Shown: one piece after another, positions 56,378-64,000 of the stretch
How positions within the stretch are numbered: the stretch's first letter is position 1
Layout of the letters: every line of letters begins with the position of its first letter
Source: Sphaerisporangium sp.
GTDB taxonomy: Bacteria > Actinomycetota > Actinomycetes > Streptosporangiales > Streptosporangiaceae
Direction of reading: 5' to 3'
NCBI GenBank assembly: GCA_025964675.1
Contig: JAOPYI010000177.1
Span: forward strand, 1 to 64,000
Length of the DNA: 64,000 bases
The notes under the pieces: model-generated
What the model was told of the DNA's origin: nothing
Seen by the model: only the letters and a program-made list of their open reading frames with translations
Database searches by the model: none
Program-made: the position numbers and the translations under genes

Positions 56378-56854
56378 CTACATTGTAAAGCCGCCGGGCT
56401 GGATGCGAAGCGTCGTGACCAGATCCGTCAACCTCCGGCTCTCCGCCATCAAGCCGACGACGAGGCCGAGGTCGTCGCACCTTCGCCTGACCAGGGCGTA
56501 CCAGGCCTCCCGCAGATCCCTCAGGGCGGGCTCGACGCGCACGCGGTGGGCGGCGCGGTCGGGGTGGACCAGCACCCGGTTGCTGTCGGCCTCGCGGCGG
56601 CGGCTGGCGTAGCCGTCACGCTCCAGGCTGTCCACGACCTGGGCGGCCTCCTCCTCGGTGAGCCCGACCAGCGTGGCCAGGTTGCGGGCCGACATGGGGC
56701 CCTGGCGGCACAGCACCGAAAGGCAGCGAAAGTGGGTCACCTCGAGCCCCACACGCGTGGCGAGGGCCTCCACGAGCCGGTTGGCCTGCGCGAACAGGTC
56801 GGTGGTCTCACGTTCGATCGCTTCCAGGACGTCGATGTTCTCGTCGTGGGGCAT
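56378..56854 (-). CDS. MarR-family regulator
   Basis: The protein has 158 residues. A MarR winged helix is visible: EVTHFRCLSVLCRQGPMSARNLATLVGLTEEEAAQVVDSLERDGYASRRREADSNRVLVHPD. Such proteins often answer to phenolic ligands. At the end of the polyketide gene run it might regulate export or tailoring genes, but nothing ties it to a target. ATG 56854 (MPHDENID) gives a usual N-terminus; the GTG at 56866 is possible. The track ORF is 51 codons too long. Confidence 0.82.
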   Translation of the reverse strand: MPHDENIDVLEAIERETTDLFAQANRLVEALATRVGLEVTHFRCLSVLCRQGPMSARNLATLVGLTEEEAAQVVDSLERDGYASRRREADSNRVLVHPDRAAHRVRVEPALRDLREAWYALVRRRCDDLGLVVGLMAESRRLTDLVTTLRIQPGGFTM

Positions 56855-56961
56855 GGTCGTGCTCACTCCGTTCGCGGCGGCGGGGCCCGGGCGGGATATG
56901 GCCGGCCCGGGCCCAGGCCCGGCGGAGCGGCGAGCGCCGGCTCCGCCTTGCGCGGCCGATG

Positions 56962-57342
56962 TCACAGCCGGGTCGGTTGGGTCTGGCTGGACGACTGCGT
57001 GACGCACCGCATCATCGAATTACGGAAGAACGCCGCGAACCCGTCGGAGGTGGCGGTGTCCCGGGCGTCGGCCAGGAACGGCACGATGCGGTCCTCGACC
57101 ACGTGGACGTGCCGCTGGCCGGCCAGGTGCCGGGCGATCCCGGAGAAGTCGCCTTCGTAGTGGACCAGCCGTACCAGCACGTCGTCCTTGATGAACACCC
57201 CCGTTCCGAGCAGCCGCGCGGTCTCCTCGCCGTTGTCGTCGGTGACGACCGGCGACTCCAGGGGCGGGGCGCCGCCGAAGAGCTCGGCGAGCTCCTCTTC
57301 GTGCCCGGGCTTGATCCGGAAGGTGATCATGGCGTACGGCAT
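56962..57342 (-). CDS. SchA/CurD-like polyketide protein
   Basis: The protein has 126 residues. AMITFRIKPGHEEELAELFG... GVFIKDDVLVRLVHYEGD... RHVHVVEDRIVPFLADARDTATSDGFAAFFRNSMM follows the SchA/CurD-like domain, known from spore-pigment and curamycin-type clusters. The fold is ferredoxin-like, and the role is thought to be in an early polyketide oxidation or cyclisation, without proven chemistry. It lies downstream of the two-domain monooxygenase gene, separated by two tandem hairpins. ATG 57342 follows GGAGGTATTCG. Confidence 0.85.
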   Translation of the reverse strand: MPYAMITFRIKPGHEEELAELFGGAPPLESPVVTDDNGEETARLLGTGVFIKDDVLVRLVHYEGDFSGIARHLAGQRHVHVVEDRIVPFLADARDTATSDGFAAFFRNSMMRCVTQSSSQTQPTRL

Positions 57343-57394
57343 CGAATACCTCCGTCGTTGTTCCCGGTGCCCGGATGCGCACCGGATGGTGCCC

Positions 57395-57453
57395 CGCGGG
57401 GGGATCCAGGTGGGATCCCCCCGCGTGCCCCGGACGGTCAGGGCCGTCCGGGG
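57395..57453 (-). terminator. Two tandem hairpins between polyketide genes
   Basis: CGCGGGGGGATCC-AGGTG-GGATCCCCCCGCG (57395-57425) and CCCCGGACGG-TCAGGG-CCGTCCGGGG (57428-57453) are perfect inverted repeats of 13 and 10 bases, side by side, between the ABM monooxygenase and SchA/CurD genes. They could reduce transcription of the downstream gene or stabilise the upstream mRNA. Confidence 0.6.
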
Positions 57454-57460
57454 AGGCCGG

Positions 57461-58090
57461 TCAGTAGGCGGCCAGGACCTCGTACGAGCCGAAGATGCCT
57501 AGGCCCTTGTCGTGGTACCGCGCCAGGGGCGAGGTGGTGGGGAGGTGCTCGGGGCTGCGCTCCCATTCGCGGTAGGTGGGGACGTCGTCCCACTCGCTGA
57601 GCACCGCGAAGCGGCGCGGGTCGCGCAGCGACCGCAGCAGCTCGTTGCCGCGCAGCCCCGTCCTGCCCGCCAGGGTGGTGCTGATCTGGTGGTAGGCGCT
57701 CTCGATCGACCCCTTGTCGGAGTCGGGCTCGCTGAGGTAGAGCGCGACGCGGACCCGGCCGGGGGTGGGGTGCGATCCCAGGCGCGAGGACACGACCATG
57801 GGGGTCATCGAGGTCCCGGCCGGGTCGCGGTAGGGGTCCAGCCGCATGCGGTTGGCGGCGTGCTCGGGGCTGTGCTCGAACTGGTGGAACCGTTCCTCGT
57901 TCTCCCAGTCGCTGACGATGTAGTAGACCCCGTCCTCGTCCGGGCTCTTGGCCAGTGACTGGCCGGCGTTCGCGGGCTGGCGGGCGATGGTCGCGGCGAT
58001 GTCCCGCCAGGTCCGCTCGAAGTCCCGCTCCATGCCCGGGTGGATCCGCATCTTCACCATGACGCGGTACACGCTGTCCTTGTGGTTCAT
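57461..58090 (-). CDS. Two-domain antibiotic biosynthesis monooxygenase (ABM)
   Basis: The protein has 209 residues with two ABM/dabb-like ferredoxin folds. The first is about 8-95 (VMVKMRIHPGMERDFERTWRDIA, GVYYIVSDWENEERFHQFEHSPEH). The second is about 110-205 (RVRVALYLSEPDS, FAVLSEWDDVPTYREWERSPEH). The SDWENEE.F and SEWDD...W repeats show the duplication. Cofactor-free enzymes of this class oxidise anthrone-like rings to quinones in aromatic polyketide pathways. The ATG at 58090 replaces the longer track ORF. It lies 68 bases after the cyclase gene. Confidence 0.87.
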   Translation of the reverse strand: MNHKDSVYRVMVKMRIHPGMERDFERTWRDIAATIARQPANAGQSLAKSPDEDGVYYIVSDWENEERFHQFEHSPEHAANRMRLDPYRDPAGTSMTPMVVSSRLGSHPTPGRVRVALYLSEPDSDKGSIESAYHQISTTLAGRTGLRGNELLRSLRDPRRFAVLSEWDDVPTYREWERSPEHLPTTSPLARYHDKGLGIFGSYEVLAAY

Positions 58091-58158
58091 GCCCACTCTC
58101 TTCTTTCCGTCGGACTTTCTGTCATCGAAGGGGGTGGTGTGCCGGTGAGACTGATCGG

Positions 58159-58641
<483 letters not shown>

Positions 58642-58893
58642 TCAGGCCGCGAGCCGGCGGTTGACGTAGTCCACCGCGGCCTGCGGGCTCTTCATCTCGT
58701 CGACGGCGTCATCCGGGATCCGGATGCCGAGCTGCTGCTGGATGCGTGCCGCCATCTCGAGCACCGCCAGGGAGTCGTAGCCCAGCTCGACGAACGACAC
58801 CTCGCCGATGTCGTCGGTGAGATCGACGGTCTCCGGTACTCCCGCGCAGCCGCCCATGATGCGTCTCATGTCGTCGAGGGTGAATGTGGTCAT
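58642..58893 (-). CDS. Acyl carrier protein (type II PKS)
   Basis: The protein has 83 residues. The phosphopantetheine attachment Ser41 lies in LGYDSLAVLE. FTLDDMRRIMGGCAGV and the helical frame fit minimal-PKS carrier proteins. It holds the growing poly-beta-ketide on the KS-alpha/CLF pair. The ATG follows GGAGGACG. The gene is directly downstream of the chain-length-factor gene (31-base gap), the standard KS-CLF-ACP order of minimal type II synthases. Confidence 0.95.
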   Translation of the reverse strand: MTTFTLDDMRRIMGGCAGVPETVDLTDDIGEVSFVELGYDSLAVLEMAARIQQQLGIRIPDDAVDEMKSPQAAVDYVNRRLAA

Positions 58894-58924
58894 GTCGTCC
58901 TCCGTTGTCGCGAGGTCGGTTTTC

Positions 58925-60166
58925 CTAGGGAGCCGTGACGAGCAGGGCCGCGTTGAACCCTCCGTGGCCGCGGGCGAGCACCAGCGCCTTGCGCACGGGG
59001 CCGTCCCTGGCGGCGCTGCGAACCAGGTCCAGCTCGCAGGCGGGTGCGGCGGCGCGCACTCCTACGGTCGGCGGGATGACGCCGTCGCGGATGGCGAGCA
59101 GCGCCGTCGCCATGTCGAGCGCCGACCCGCCGGCGTACAGCCGCCCGGTCATGGTCTTGGGCGCGGTGACCGGCACGCCGTGGGGCCCGAAGACCGCGGA
59201 GATGGCCTGCGCCTCCGCGAGGTCGCGTTCGGGCACCCCGAGCGCGTCGGCGAACACCACGTCCACCTGGTCGGGGGTCACCTCGGCCTCCTCCAGGGCG
59301 AGCGTGATCGCGCGGTGGAGGTTGTACCGGGGTTCCTCGCCCGGTACCGGGCGGGGGTCGAACGTCGCGCCGTACCCGGCGATCACCCCGTATGGCCGGG
59401 CGTCGCGGGCGCGTGCCGTGGCCTCGTTCTCCACCACCAGCATCGCCCCGCCCTCGCCCGGCACGTAGCCGCAGGCGTCCGCGTCGAAGGGCAGGTAGGC
59501 GCGCTCGGGGTCGTCGCGCGGGCTGAGCATCCCGGTGGAAATCTGCGCGACCAGCCCGTACGGGCACAGCGAGGCGTCGGTGCCTCCCGTGACCACCAGG
59601 GTGGCTTCCTGGCGGAGCAGCCGCCTGGCCTGCGCGGCGACGTCCAGGCCGCCGGCCTGCTCGGTGCAAAGGACCCCGCACGGCCCCCGCATGCCGTACC
59701 GGATGGAGATCTGGCCGGTGGTGGCCGCGTAGAACCAGGCGATCGACTGGTAGACCCCGACGTACTCCGGGCCCTGGCTCCACAGCTTCTCGATCTCACG
59801 CTGGCCGAATTCGGTGCCGCCCGAGGAGCTGGCGGTGACCACGGCCATCTCGTATTCCGGCAGGTCGCCGGCGTCGATGCCCGCGTCGCGCAGCGCCATG
59901 TCCGCGGCGGTGAGGCCGAGGTGGCTCCAGTGGTCGGTCTGCACGGCGAGCCGGCTCGGCACGTGCTCGGTGTCGTCGAACTCCGACACCTCGCCGGCCA
60001 CGCGCACCGGATACCGCTCGGAGTCGAACCGGGTGATCCGGCCGAGGCCGCTCTTGCCGTCCAGCGTGGCCGACCAGTAGGACTGGGTGCCGAGGCCGTT
60101 GGGCGCCGCGACGCCGATCCCGGTGACCACGGGGCGGTGGCTCCTCCCGCGGGTCCGCTCAGTCAT
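58925..60166 (-). CDS. Type II PKS chain-length factor (KS-beta)
   Basis: The protein has 413 residues with the KS fold. The catalytic Cys of KS is replaced by Gln170 (LCTEQAGGLD), the hallmark of CLF, which decarboxylates malonyl-ACP and sets chain length. GYVPGEGGAMLVVE and LYAGGSALDMATALLAI are family features. The product length cannot be read without modelling of the polyketide channel. The ATG overlaps the KS-alpha stop by 8 bases, indicating coupled translation and equal stoichiometry. Confidence 0.94.
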   Translation of the reverse strand: MTERTRGRSHRPVVTGIGVAAPNGLGTQSYWSATLDGKSGLGRITRFDSERYPVRVAGEVSEFDDTEHVPSRLAVQTDHWSHLGLTAADMALRDAGIDAGDLPEYEMAVVTASSSGGTEFGQREIEKLWSQGPEYVGVYQSIAWFYAATTGQISIRYGMRGPCGVLCTEQAGGLDVAAQARRLLRQEATLVVTGGTDASLCPYGLVAQISTGMLSPRDDPERAYLPFDADACGYVPGEGGAMLVVENEATARARDARPYGVIAGYGATFDPRPVPGEEPRYNLHRAITLALEEAEVTPDQVDVVFADALGVPERDLAEAQAISAVFGPHGVPVTAPKTMTGRLYAGGSALDMATALLAIRDGVIPPTVGVRAAAPACELDLVRSAARDGPVRKALVLARGHGGFNAALLVTAP

Positions 60167-61526
60167 GATCGTCGCCTCCCCTGGTCCCGTCCCGCTCGCG
60201 CGCGAGCAGCATGGCCGTCTGGAACCCGCCGAACCCGCTGCCCACGCTGAGGACCACGTCCACGGGCTGCTCCCTGGCGGTGAGCGGCACGTAGTCGAGG
60301 TCGCACTCGGGGTCGGCGGTGTGCAGGTTGGCGGTCGGGGGGACGACGTTGTTCCTGATGGCCAGCGCGCAGGCCGCGACCTCGATGGATCCGATGGCGC
60401 CGAGCGAGTGCCCGATCATGGATTTGATCGAGCTGACCGGAACGCGGTACGCGCGCTCGCCCAGGGCGCTTTTGAACGCGGCGGTCTCGTGCCGGTCGTT
60501 CTGCCGGGTGCCCGACCCGTGGGCGTTGATGTAGTCGACGTCCTCGGGCCGCAGCCGTGCCTGCCGCATGGCCGCGCGGATGGCCTCGGCCATCTCGCGG
60601 CCGTCCGGTTTGAGGCCGGTCATGTGGTAGGCGTTGCTGCGGCTGGCGAACCCGACTATCTCGGCGTACACCTGGGCGCCGCGCCGCAGCGCGGCGTTCC
60701 TCTCCTCGAGGACGAGGATGGCGGAGCCCTCGCCGAGCACGAAGCCGTTGCGGTTCAGGTCGAAGGGGCGTGAGGCGTGCTCGGGCGCGTCGTTGCTCGG
60801 CGAGGTGGCCTTGATGGCGTCGAAGCAGGCGACGGTGATCGGCGAGATCGGGGCGTCGGTGGCCCCGGCGACCACGGCGCCGGCGGTGCCTTCCTTGACG
60901 AGCTGGTAGCCGTACCCGACGGAGTCGAGGCCGGCGGTGCAGCCGGTGGATATCAGCGCGACGGGTCCCTCGGCTCCGCCGGCCCAGGCGATCTCGGTGG
61001 CGATGGTGCTCGGGACCATGTACCCGTAGAGCTGTGGCACGCCGTAGGCCGGGTCGACGAGCCATTTCCTGCCGCCGTCGCTGAGGACGAGGTACTCCTC
61101 CTCCAGGCCCATCGTGCAGCCGACCGCGCTGCCGATGGTGACCCCGAGCCGTTCGGGCGGTACGTCGGCCGTGGTCAGGCCGCTGTCGGCTATGGCCTCC
61201 CGTGTGGCGACCACGCCGAGCTGGGCGGCGCGGTCCATGCGGCGGATCTCCTGTGGGGACAGCCCGTGCGCGCCGGGGTCGAAGTCGCATTCGGCGGCGA
61301 TCCGGGAGCGGAACCCGGTCGCGTCGAACAGCGTGATGGCGCGCGTCGCGGTGCGCCCGGCGGTGATGAGGTCCCAGAAGGCCTTGACCCCCATTCCGCC
61401 GGGCGCCGCGACGCCGATCCCGGTGATGACGACCCGGCGGTCGTCGCGCGTGCGGGGTGAGCCGCCCGCGGCGGCTCGCCTCCGGGTGCGGCGCCGGGTC
61501 GTCGGACGGGTGTCCACGACGTTCAC
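60159..61526 (-). CDS. Type II PKS ketosynthase alpha
   Basis: The protein has 455 residues. The nucleophile Cys196 lies in ISTGCTAGLDSVG. The His residues are in INAHGSGTRQND and MIGHSLGAIG. RNGFVLGEGSAILVLEER is conserved. It catalyses the decarboxylative condensations that build the aromatic polyketide. The first 31 residues are an Arg-rich extension (TRPTTRRRTRRRAAAGG) absent from usual KS-alpha proteins, which begin at RRVVITGIGVAAPGG. The GTG start overlaps the cupin stop (GTGA), so the extension appears genuine. Confidence 0.95.
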   Translation of the reverse strand: MNVVDTRPTTRRRTRRRAAAGGSPRTRDDRRVVITGIGVAAPGGMGVKAFWDLITAGRTATRAITLFDATGFRSRIAAECDFDPGAHGLSPQEIRRMDRAAQLGVVATREAIADSGLTTADVPPERLGVTIGSAVGCTMGLEEEYLVLSDGGRKWLVDPAYGVPQLYGYMVPSTIATEIAWAGGAEGPVALISTGCTAGLDSVGYGYQLVKEGTAGAVVAGATDAPISPITVACFDAIKATSPSNDAPEHASRPFDLNRNGFVLGEGSAILVLEERNAALRRGAQVYAEIVGFASRSNAYHMTGLKPDGREMAEAIRAAMRQARLRPEDVDYINAHGSGTRQNDRHETAAFKSALGERAYRVPVSSIKSMIGHSLGAIGSIEVAACALAIRNNVVPPTANLHTADPECDLDYVPLTAREQPVDVVLSVGSGFGGFQTAMLLARERDGTRGGDDHD

Positions 61527-61942
61527 CGCGGGCTCCCTGCCGCGGCGTCGTCGGCTGCCGGCTCGGTGTCCACGTGGCCGAGTTCGGGCCTCGGCGCGAG
61601 GGGACTGGCGTGGAAGACCATGCAGGCCTCCTCGTCGCCGTGGTTGTCGACCCGGTGCCTGACGGTCTTGGGCACCATCAGGCCCTCGCCGGGGTTCAGG
61701 ATGATCTCCTGCTGCCCGTCGATGCGGGCGCGGACGGTTCCCCGCACGAGGTACATGAACTCCTCGGAGTACGGGTGGTAGTGCTCGACGAAGTGCTCGC
61801 CCGGCTGGAGGAAGGCGACGCCCATGAAGCCGGACGTCGAGCCGACGGTCTTCGGGCTGAGCAGGACGCGGATGTCGCCGCCTCGGCGGCGGTTGGGCGC
61901 GACCTCGTCGACGGTCACCTTGGTGAGGCGGATCTCAGTCAC
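61523..61942 (-). CDS. Cupin-fold polyketide cluster protein (WhiE-ORFII-like)
   Basis: The protein has 139 residues. The cupin motif 1 is HFVEHYHPYSEEFMYLVRG (HxH and Glu ligands), and motif 2 is PKTVRHRVDNHG. Metal-binding cupins of this type occur directly upstream of KS-alpha in spore-pigment and pentangular clusters and are thought to aid cyclisation. Other roles are possible. The GTG 61942 overlaps the upstream cyclase gene by 8 bases, and its stop overlaps the KS-alpha start by 4 bases. Confidence 0.88.
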   Translation of the reverse strand: MTEIRLTKVTVDEVAPNRRRGGDIRVLLSPKTVGSTSGFMGVAFLQPGEHFVEHYHPYSEEFMYLVRGTVRARIDGQQEIILNPGEGLMVPKTVRHRVDNHGDEEACMVFHASPLAPRPELGHVDTEPAADDAAAGSPR

Positions 61943-62264
61943 GGCCCTCGGCCTCCCACGTGTAGAAGGGCTCGGCCATGGCGTCCTTGGGTTCGCGCCA
62001 GCCGGGGTCGTAGGGCCGGATGTGCTCGCTCAGCCGCTGGTTGATCTCCCCGTACAGCGGGTGGCTGCGTGCCTTGTAGAGGTTGGGCGTGATGTCGTTG
62101 TCCGCCTCGACCAGGTGGAAGTAGAGGTCGTGGAAGCGGAACAGCGTGCGCCTCGACACTCCGATGAGATGCGGCAGGTCGCTCGCGTCCGAGTCGGCGA
62201 AGATCTTGGCTACCGCCTCCGTCTCGGAGGGTTCCATCCTCGCCACGATTAGCGTCCGATGCAC
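61935..62264 (-). CDS. TcmI-family polyketide cyclase
   Basis: The protein has 109 residues. HRTLIVARMEPSETEAVAKIFADSDASDLPHLIGVSRRTLFRFHDLYFHLVE is the TcmI/WhiE-ORFVII signature, and RPYDPGWREPKDAMAEPFYTWE the C-terminus. These small cyclases close later rings of the aromatic polyketide. GTG 62264, 7 bases after AAGGAG, gives the usual MHRTLIVARM start. GTG 62267 is next to it, and the track start is too early. It is the first gene of the tightly overlapping core transcript. Confidence 0.9.
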   Translation of the reverse strand: MHRTLIVARMEPSETEAVAKIFADSDASDLPHLIGVSRRTLFRFHDLYFHLVEADNDITPNLYKARSHPLYGEINQRLSEHIRPYDPGWREPKDAMAEPFYTWEAEGRD

Positions 62265-62423
62265 CACAAGTCTCCTTTCATCCGTAGACAGCAATGGTGT
62301 CGGGATCGCCTTGTCTGCCGCTGATGCAGCGCTAGTGCCGGCATGATTCCCGCGCGAAAGCCCGCCACCAGCGCGGATCCTGTCCCGCCACGGCGGGAGC
62401 CCGGCGCCGGGGGCAGGGTGCGC

Positions 62424-64000
62424 CTAGGGCCCGAGGACGCGGGCGGCGCTCCCGTTCACGCACTCGGCGGGTGCCACCAGCAGCGAGAAGGACCGCTCGC
62501 CGTCGCCCTCGCCGCTGTCCATGCCGTTGCCGGGCGCGCCGGGCACCGCCACCCCGTTTCGGGACGGGGACCCCGCCGGCCCGGGTATGCGAGGACCGGG
62601 CGCCTCGGCCGCCTGGGGGCCGGGGACGGGCTCGCCGTAGGTGTCGAGCTCCTTCTCCAGGCACTCCCTGGCGTACAGCCTGGCGAGTTCGTGGATCGTG
62701 TAGCGCACCTCGCCCAGGGAACCCGGCTGCGCCTTCAGCAGCGAGCAGTCGGCGAGGCGGGCGAGCAGCCGCTCGGCGTGGTCGGGGTCGCAGCCGAGCA
62801 GCGCGCCGGCCTGCCTGGTGGTGATGTGCGGGGTCTGCAGCAGGCCGAGCAGCCGGAACAGGCTGCGTTCCGGCTGGCCCAGCCGCTCGTAGGTGCCGCG
62901 AAAAGCGGTGCGCACGTCCAGGTCGGCCACGCGCAGGTCCGACAGCCGCGAGCGGGGGTCCTCCAGCCGCTCGGCGAACTTCGCCAGCGTCAGCCCCTGG
63001 CCGGCGGCCAGCCGGGAGCCGGCGCACCGCAGCGCCAGGGGCAGCCGCCCGCACAGGCGCACGATGTGCTCGGCCGCGTGGCGCTCGGTCTCCAGCCGGG
63101 CCGGGCCGATGATCCTGGCGAGCAGTTCGAGGCCCTCCTCGGCGCTCAGCGGGTCAAGCTCCACCATGTGCGCGCCGGCGAACCCGTGCAGCCCGAACCG
63201 GCTGGTGACGATCACCGCGCAGCCGGCCGACCCGGGCAGCAGCGGCTGGATCTGCGCGGCGCCGGCCGCGTCGTCCAGCACGATGAGGACCTGGCGCTCG
63301 CTGCACCACGTACGAAAGAGCTTGCTGCGCTCCTCGCGGTCGGCGGGGATGTCGTCAGGGGGTACCCCGGCGGCGCGGAGGAATCCGGCGAGCACCTCGC
63401 CGGGGTCGGCCGCTGCGCCCGCCCCGCCGAGATCGGCGAAGAACTGGCCCGAGGGGAAGGCGGCGCGGGCGCGGTGCGCGGCGTGGACGGCCAGGGCGGT
63501 CTCGCCGACCCCGGGCATCCCGCTGACGCAGATCACCCGTACGGCGGTGCCGGACTCCGCGGGGCGGGACAGCAGCGCGGCGATCCGGTCGCCCACCTCG
63601 CCGCGCCCGACGAAGTCGGCGATGTCGGCGGGAAGCTGCGCCGGTTTGACGGCGCCCGCGCGCGCGGCGGCCCGGGGCATGGTCTCGGGCCTCGGGTCCA
63701 GGCCGGGCTGGTCGAGGCCCGGGTTGGCGGACAGCAGGCGCTGCTGCAGGCGGCACAGGGCGGGGGAGGGCTCCAGGCCGAGCTGGCCGACCAGGATGTG
63801 ACGCAGGTTCTGGTACACCTCCAGCGCCTCGCCGCGCCGGCCCACCTGGTAGAGCGCGGTCATGAGCTTGGCGTAGAAGTCCTCGTTGAGCGGGTAGGTG
63901 GCGATGAGCTCCTTCAGCTCGCTGATGAGCTCGCGGTGCCTGCCCAGCCGCAGGTCGGCCTCCAGGCGCAGCTGGAGGGCGCGCAGCCGGCTCTCCTCCA
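62424..64000 (-). CDS. SARP/AfsR-type regulator, BTAD plus NB-ARC (5' end outside window)
   Basis: The gene is cut by the window edge; 525 residues are visible. They begin inside the BTAD domain (RLEADLRLGRHRELISELKELIATYPLNEDFYAKLMTALYQVGRRGEALEVYQNLRHILVGQLGLEPSPAL). An NB-ARC ATPase follows (FVGRGEVGDRI, QVLIVLDDA, VTSRFGLHG). The Walker A reads GMPGVGETAL, with Glu instead of the essential Lys, so ATP use is doubtful. The HTH part lies beyond the edge. There is no TPR tail. SARP proteins activate antibiotic clusters, and this one sits upstream of the type II PKS genes, which it probably controls. Confidence 0.92.
   Translation of the reverse strand, partial: EESRLRALQLRLEADLRLGRHRELISELKELIATYPLNEDFYAKLMTALYQVGRRGEALEVYQNLRHILVGQLGLEPSPALCRLQQRLLSANPGLDQPGLDPRPETMPRAAARAGAVKPAQLPADIADFVGRGEVGDRIAALLSRPAESGTAVRVICVSGMPGVGETALAVHAAHRARAAFPSGQFFADLGGAGAAADPGEVLAGFLRAAGVPPDDIPADREERSKLFRTWCSERQVLIVLDDAAGAAQIQPLLPGSAGCAVIVTSRFGLHGFAGAHMVELDPLSAEEGLELLARIIGPARLETERHAAEHIVRLCGRLPLALRCAGSRLAAGQGLTLAKFAERLEDPRSRLSDLRVADLDVRTAFRGTYERLGQPERSLFRLLGLLQTPHITTRQAGALLGCDPDHAERLLARLADCSLLKAQPGSLGEVRYTIHELARLYARECLEKELDTYGEPVPGPQAAEAPGPRIPGPAGSPSRNGVAVPGAPGNGMDSGEGDGERSFSLLVAPAECVNGSAARVLGP

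Overview
The window is chromosomal DNA from a filamentous high-GC actinomycete. The signs are very strong G/C preference at third codon positions, many GTG starts, an HrdB-type principal sigma factor, MerR/FtsR-FHA-bifunctional nuclease genes, DUF5999, DUF3040 and SchA/CurD-type proteins, a SARP regulator and a type II polyketide locus. The classical menaquinone genes (menE, menB, menD, menF) rather than futalosine genes fit Streptosporangiaceae or a relative better than Streptomyces. That placement is inference.

Layout. 0-4.5 kb: a TetR regulator, a DUF3311 + sodium:solute symporter pair and a CocE-type hydrolase. 4.7-7.0 kb: a fused anthranilate synthase (TrpE-TrpG) behind a complete Trp-codon attenuator. 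7.1-9.8 kb: an amidohydrolase and thyX interrupted in frame by an HNH-endonuclease intein. 9.9-14.7 kb: a MoaD-like protein preceded by a 25-codon ORF, a flavohaemoglobin, a class I glutamine amidotransferase whose nucleophile is Ser instead of Cys, an acyl-CoA dehydrogenase and a methyltransferase. 14.9-21.0 kb: CDP-alcohol phosphatidyltransferase, a nucleotidyltransferase/pseudo-mutase fusion, and the FHA, FtsR, bifunctional nuclease and MerR genes. 21.2-24.3 kb: a tandem glycine riboswitch and gcvP. 24.4-29.8 kb: TPR protein, small hydrolase, TetR, hrdB and a small exported protein.

29.8-39.5 kb holds the menaquinone genes on both strands, around a DedA protein and a GntR-controlled CUT2-type sugar ABC transporter. 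Two matching operator-like sites lie in the GntR/transporter divergent region, with an intrinsic terminator between them. 39.7-43.9 kb: a secreted SGNH hydrolase, a relic of a Tn3-family transposase, an ArsR-SRPBCC fusion with a palindrome in its promoter, and a divergent hydrolase/WYL-regulator pair. 44-51.8 kb: tricorn protease, a tiny Lys-rich protein, an Rv2578c-type radical SAM protein, a MecA_N-type penicillin-binding protein and a PlsC acyltransferase. 52.3-55.2 kb: a histidine kinase with no partner, cmtR plus a CDF metal exporter, and a DUF1232 protein.

55.3-64 kb, all on the minus strand, is the 3' part of a type II polyketide cluster. In transcription order it contains a SARP regulator (cut by the window edge), TcmI-type cyclase, cupin, KS-alpha, chain-length factor, ACP, aromatase/cyclase, two-domain ABM monooxygenase, SchA/CurD-like protein and MarR, followed by a tyrosine recombinase. 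The set resembles spore-pigment (whiE) and pentangular-polyphenol loci. The core genes overlap by 4-8 bases, so they are probably translationally coupled. No tRNA, rRNA or CRISPR array was seen.
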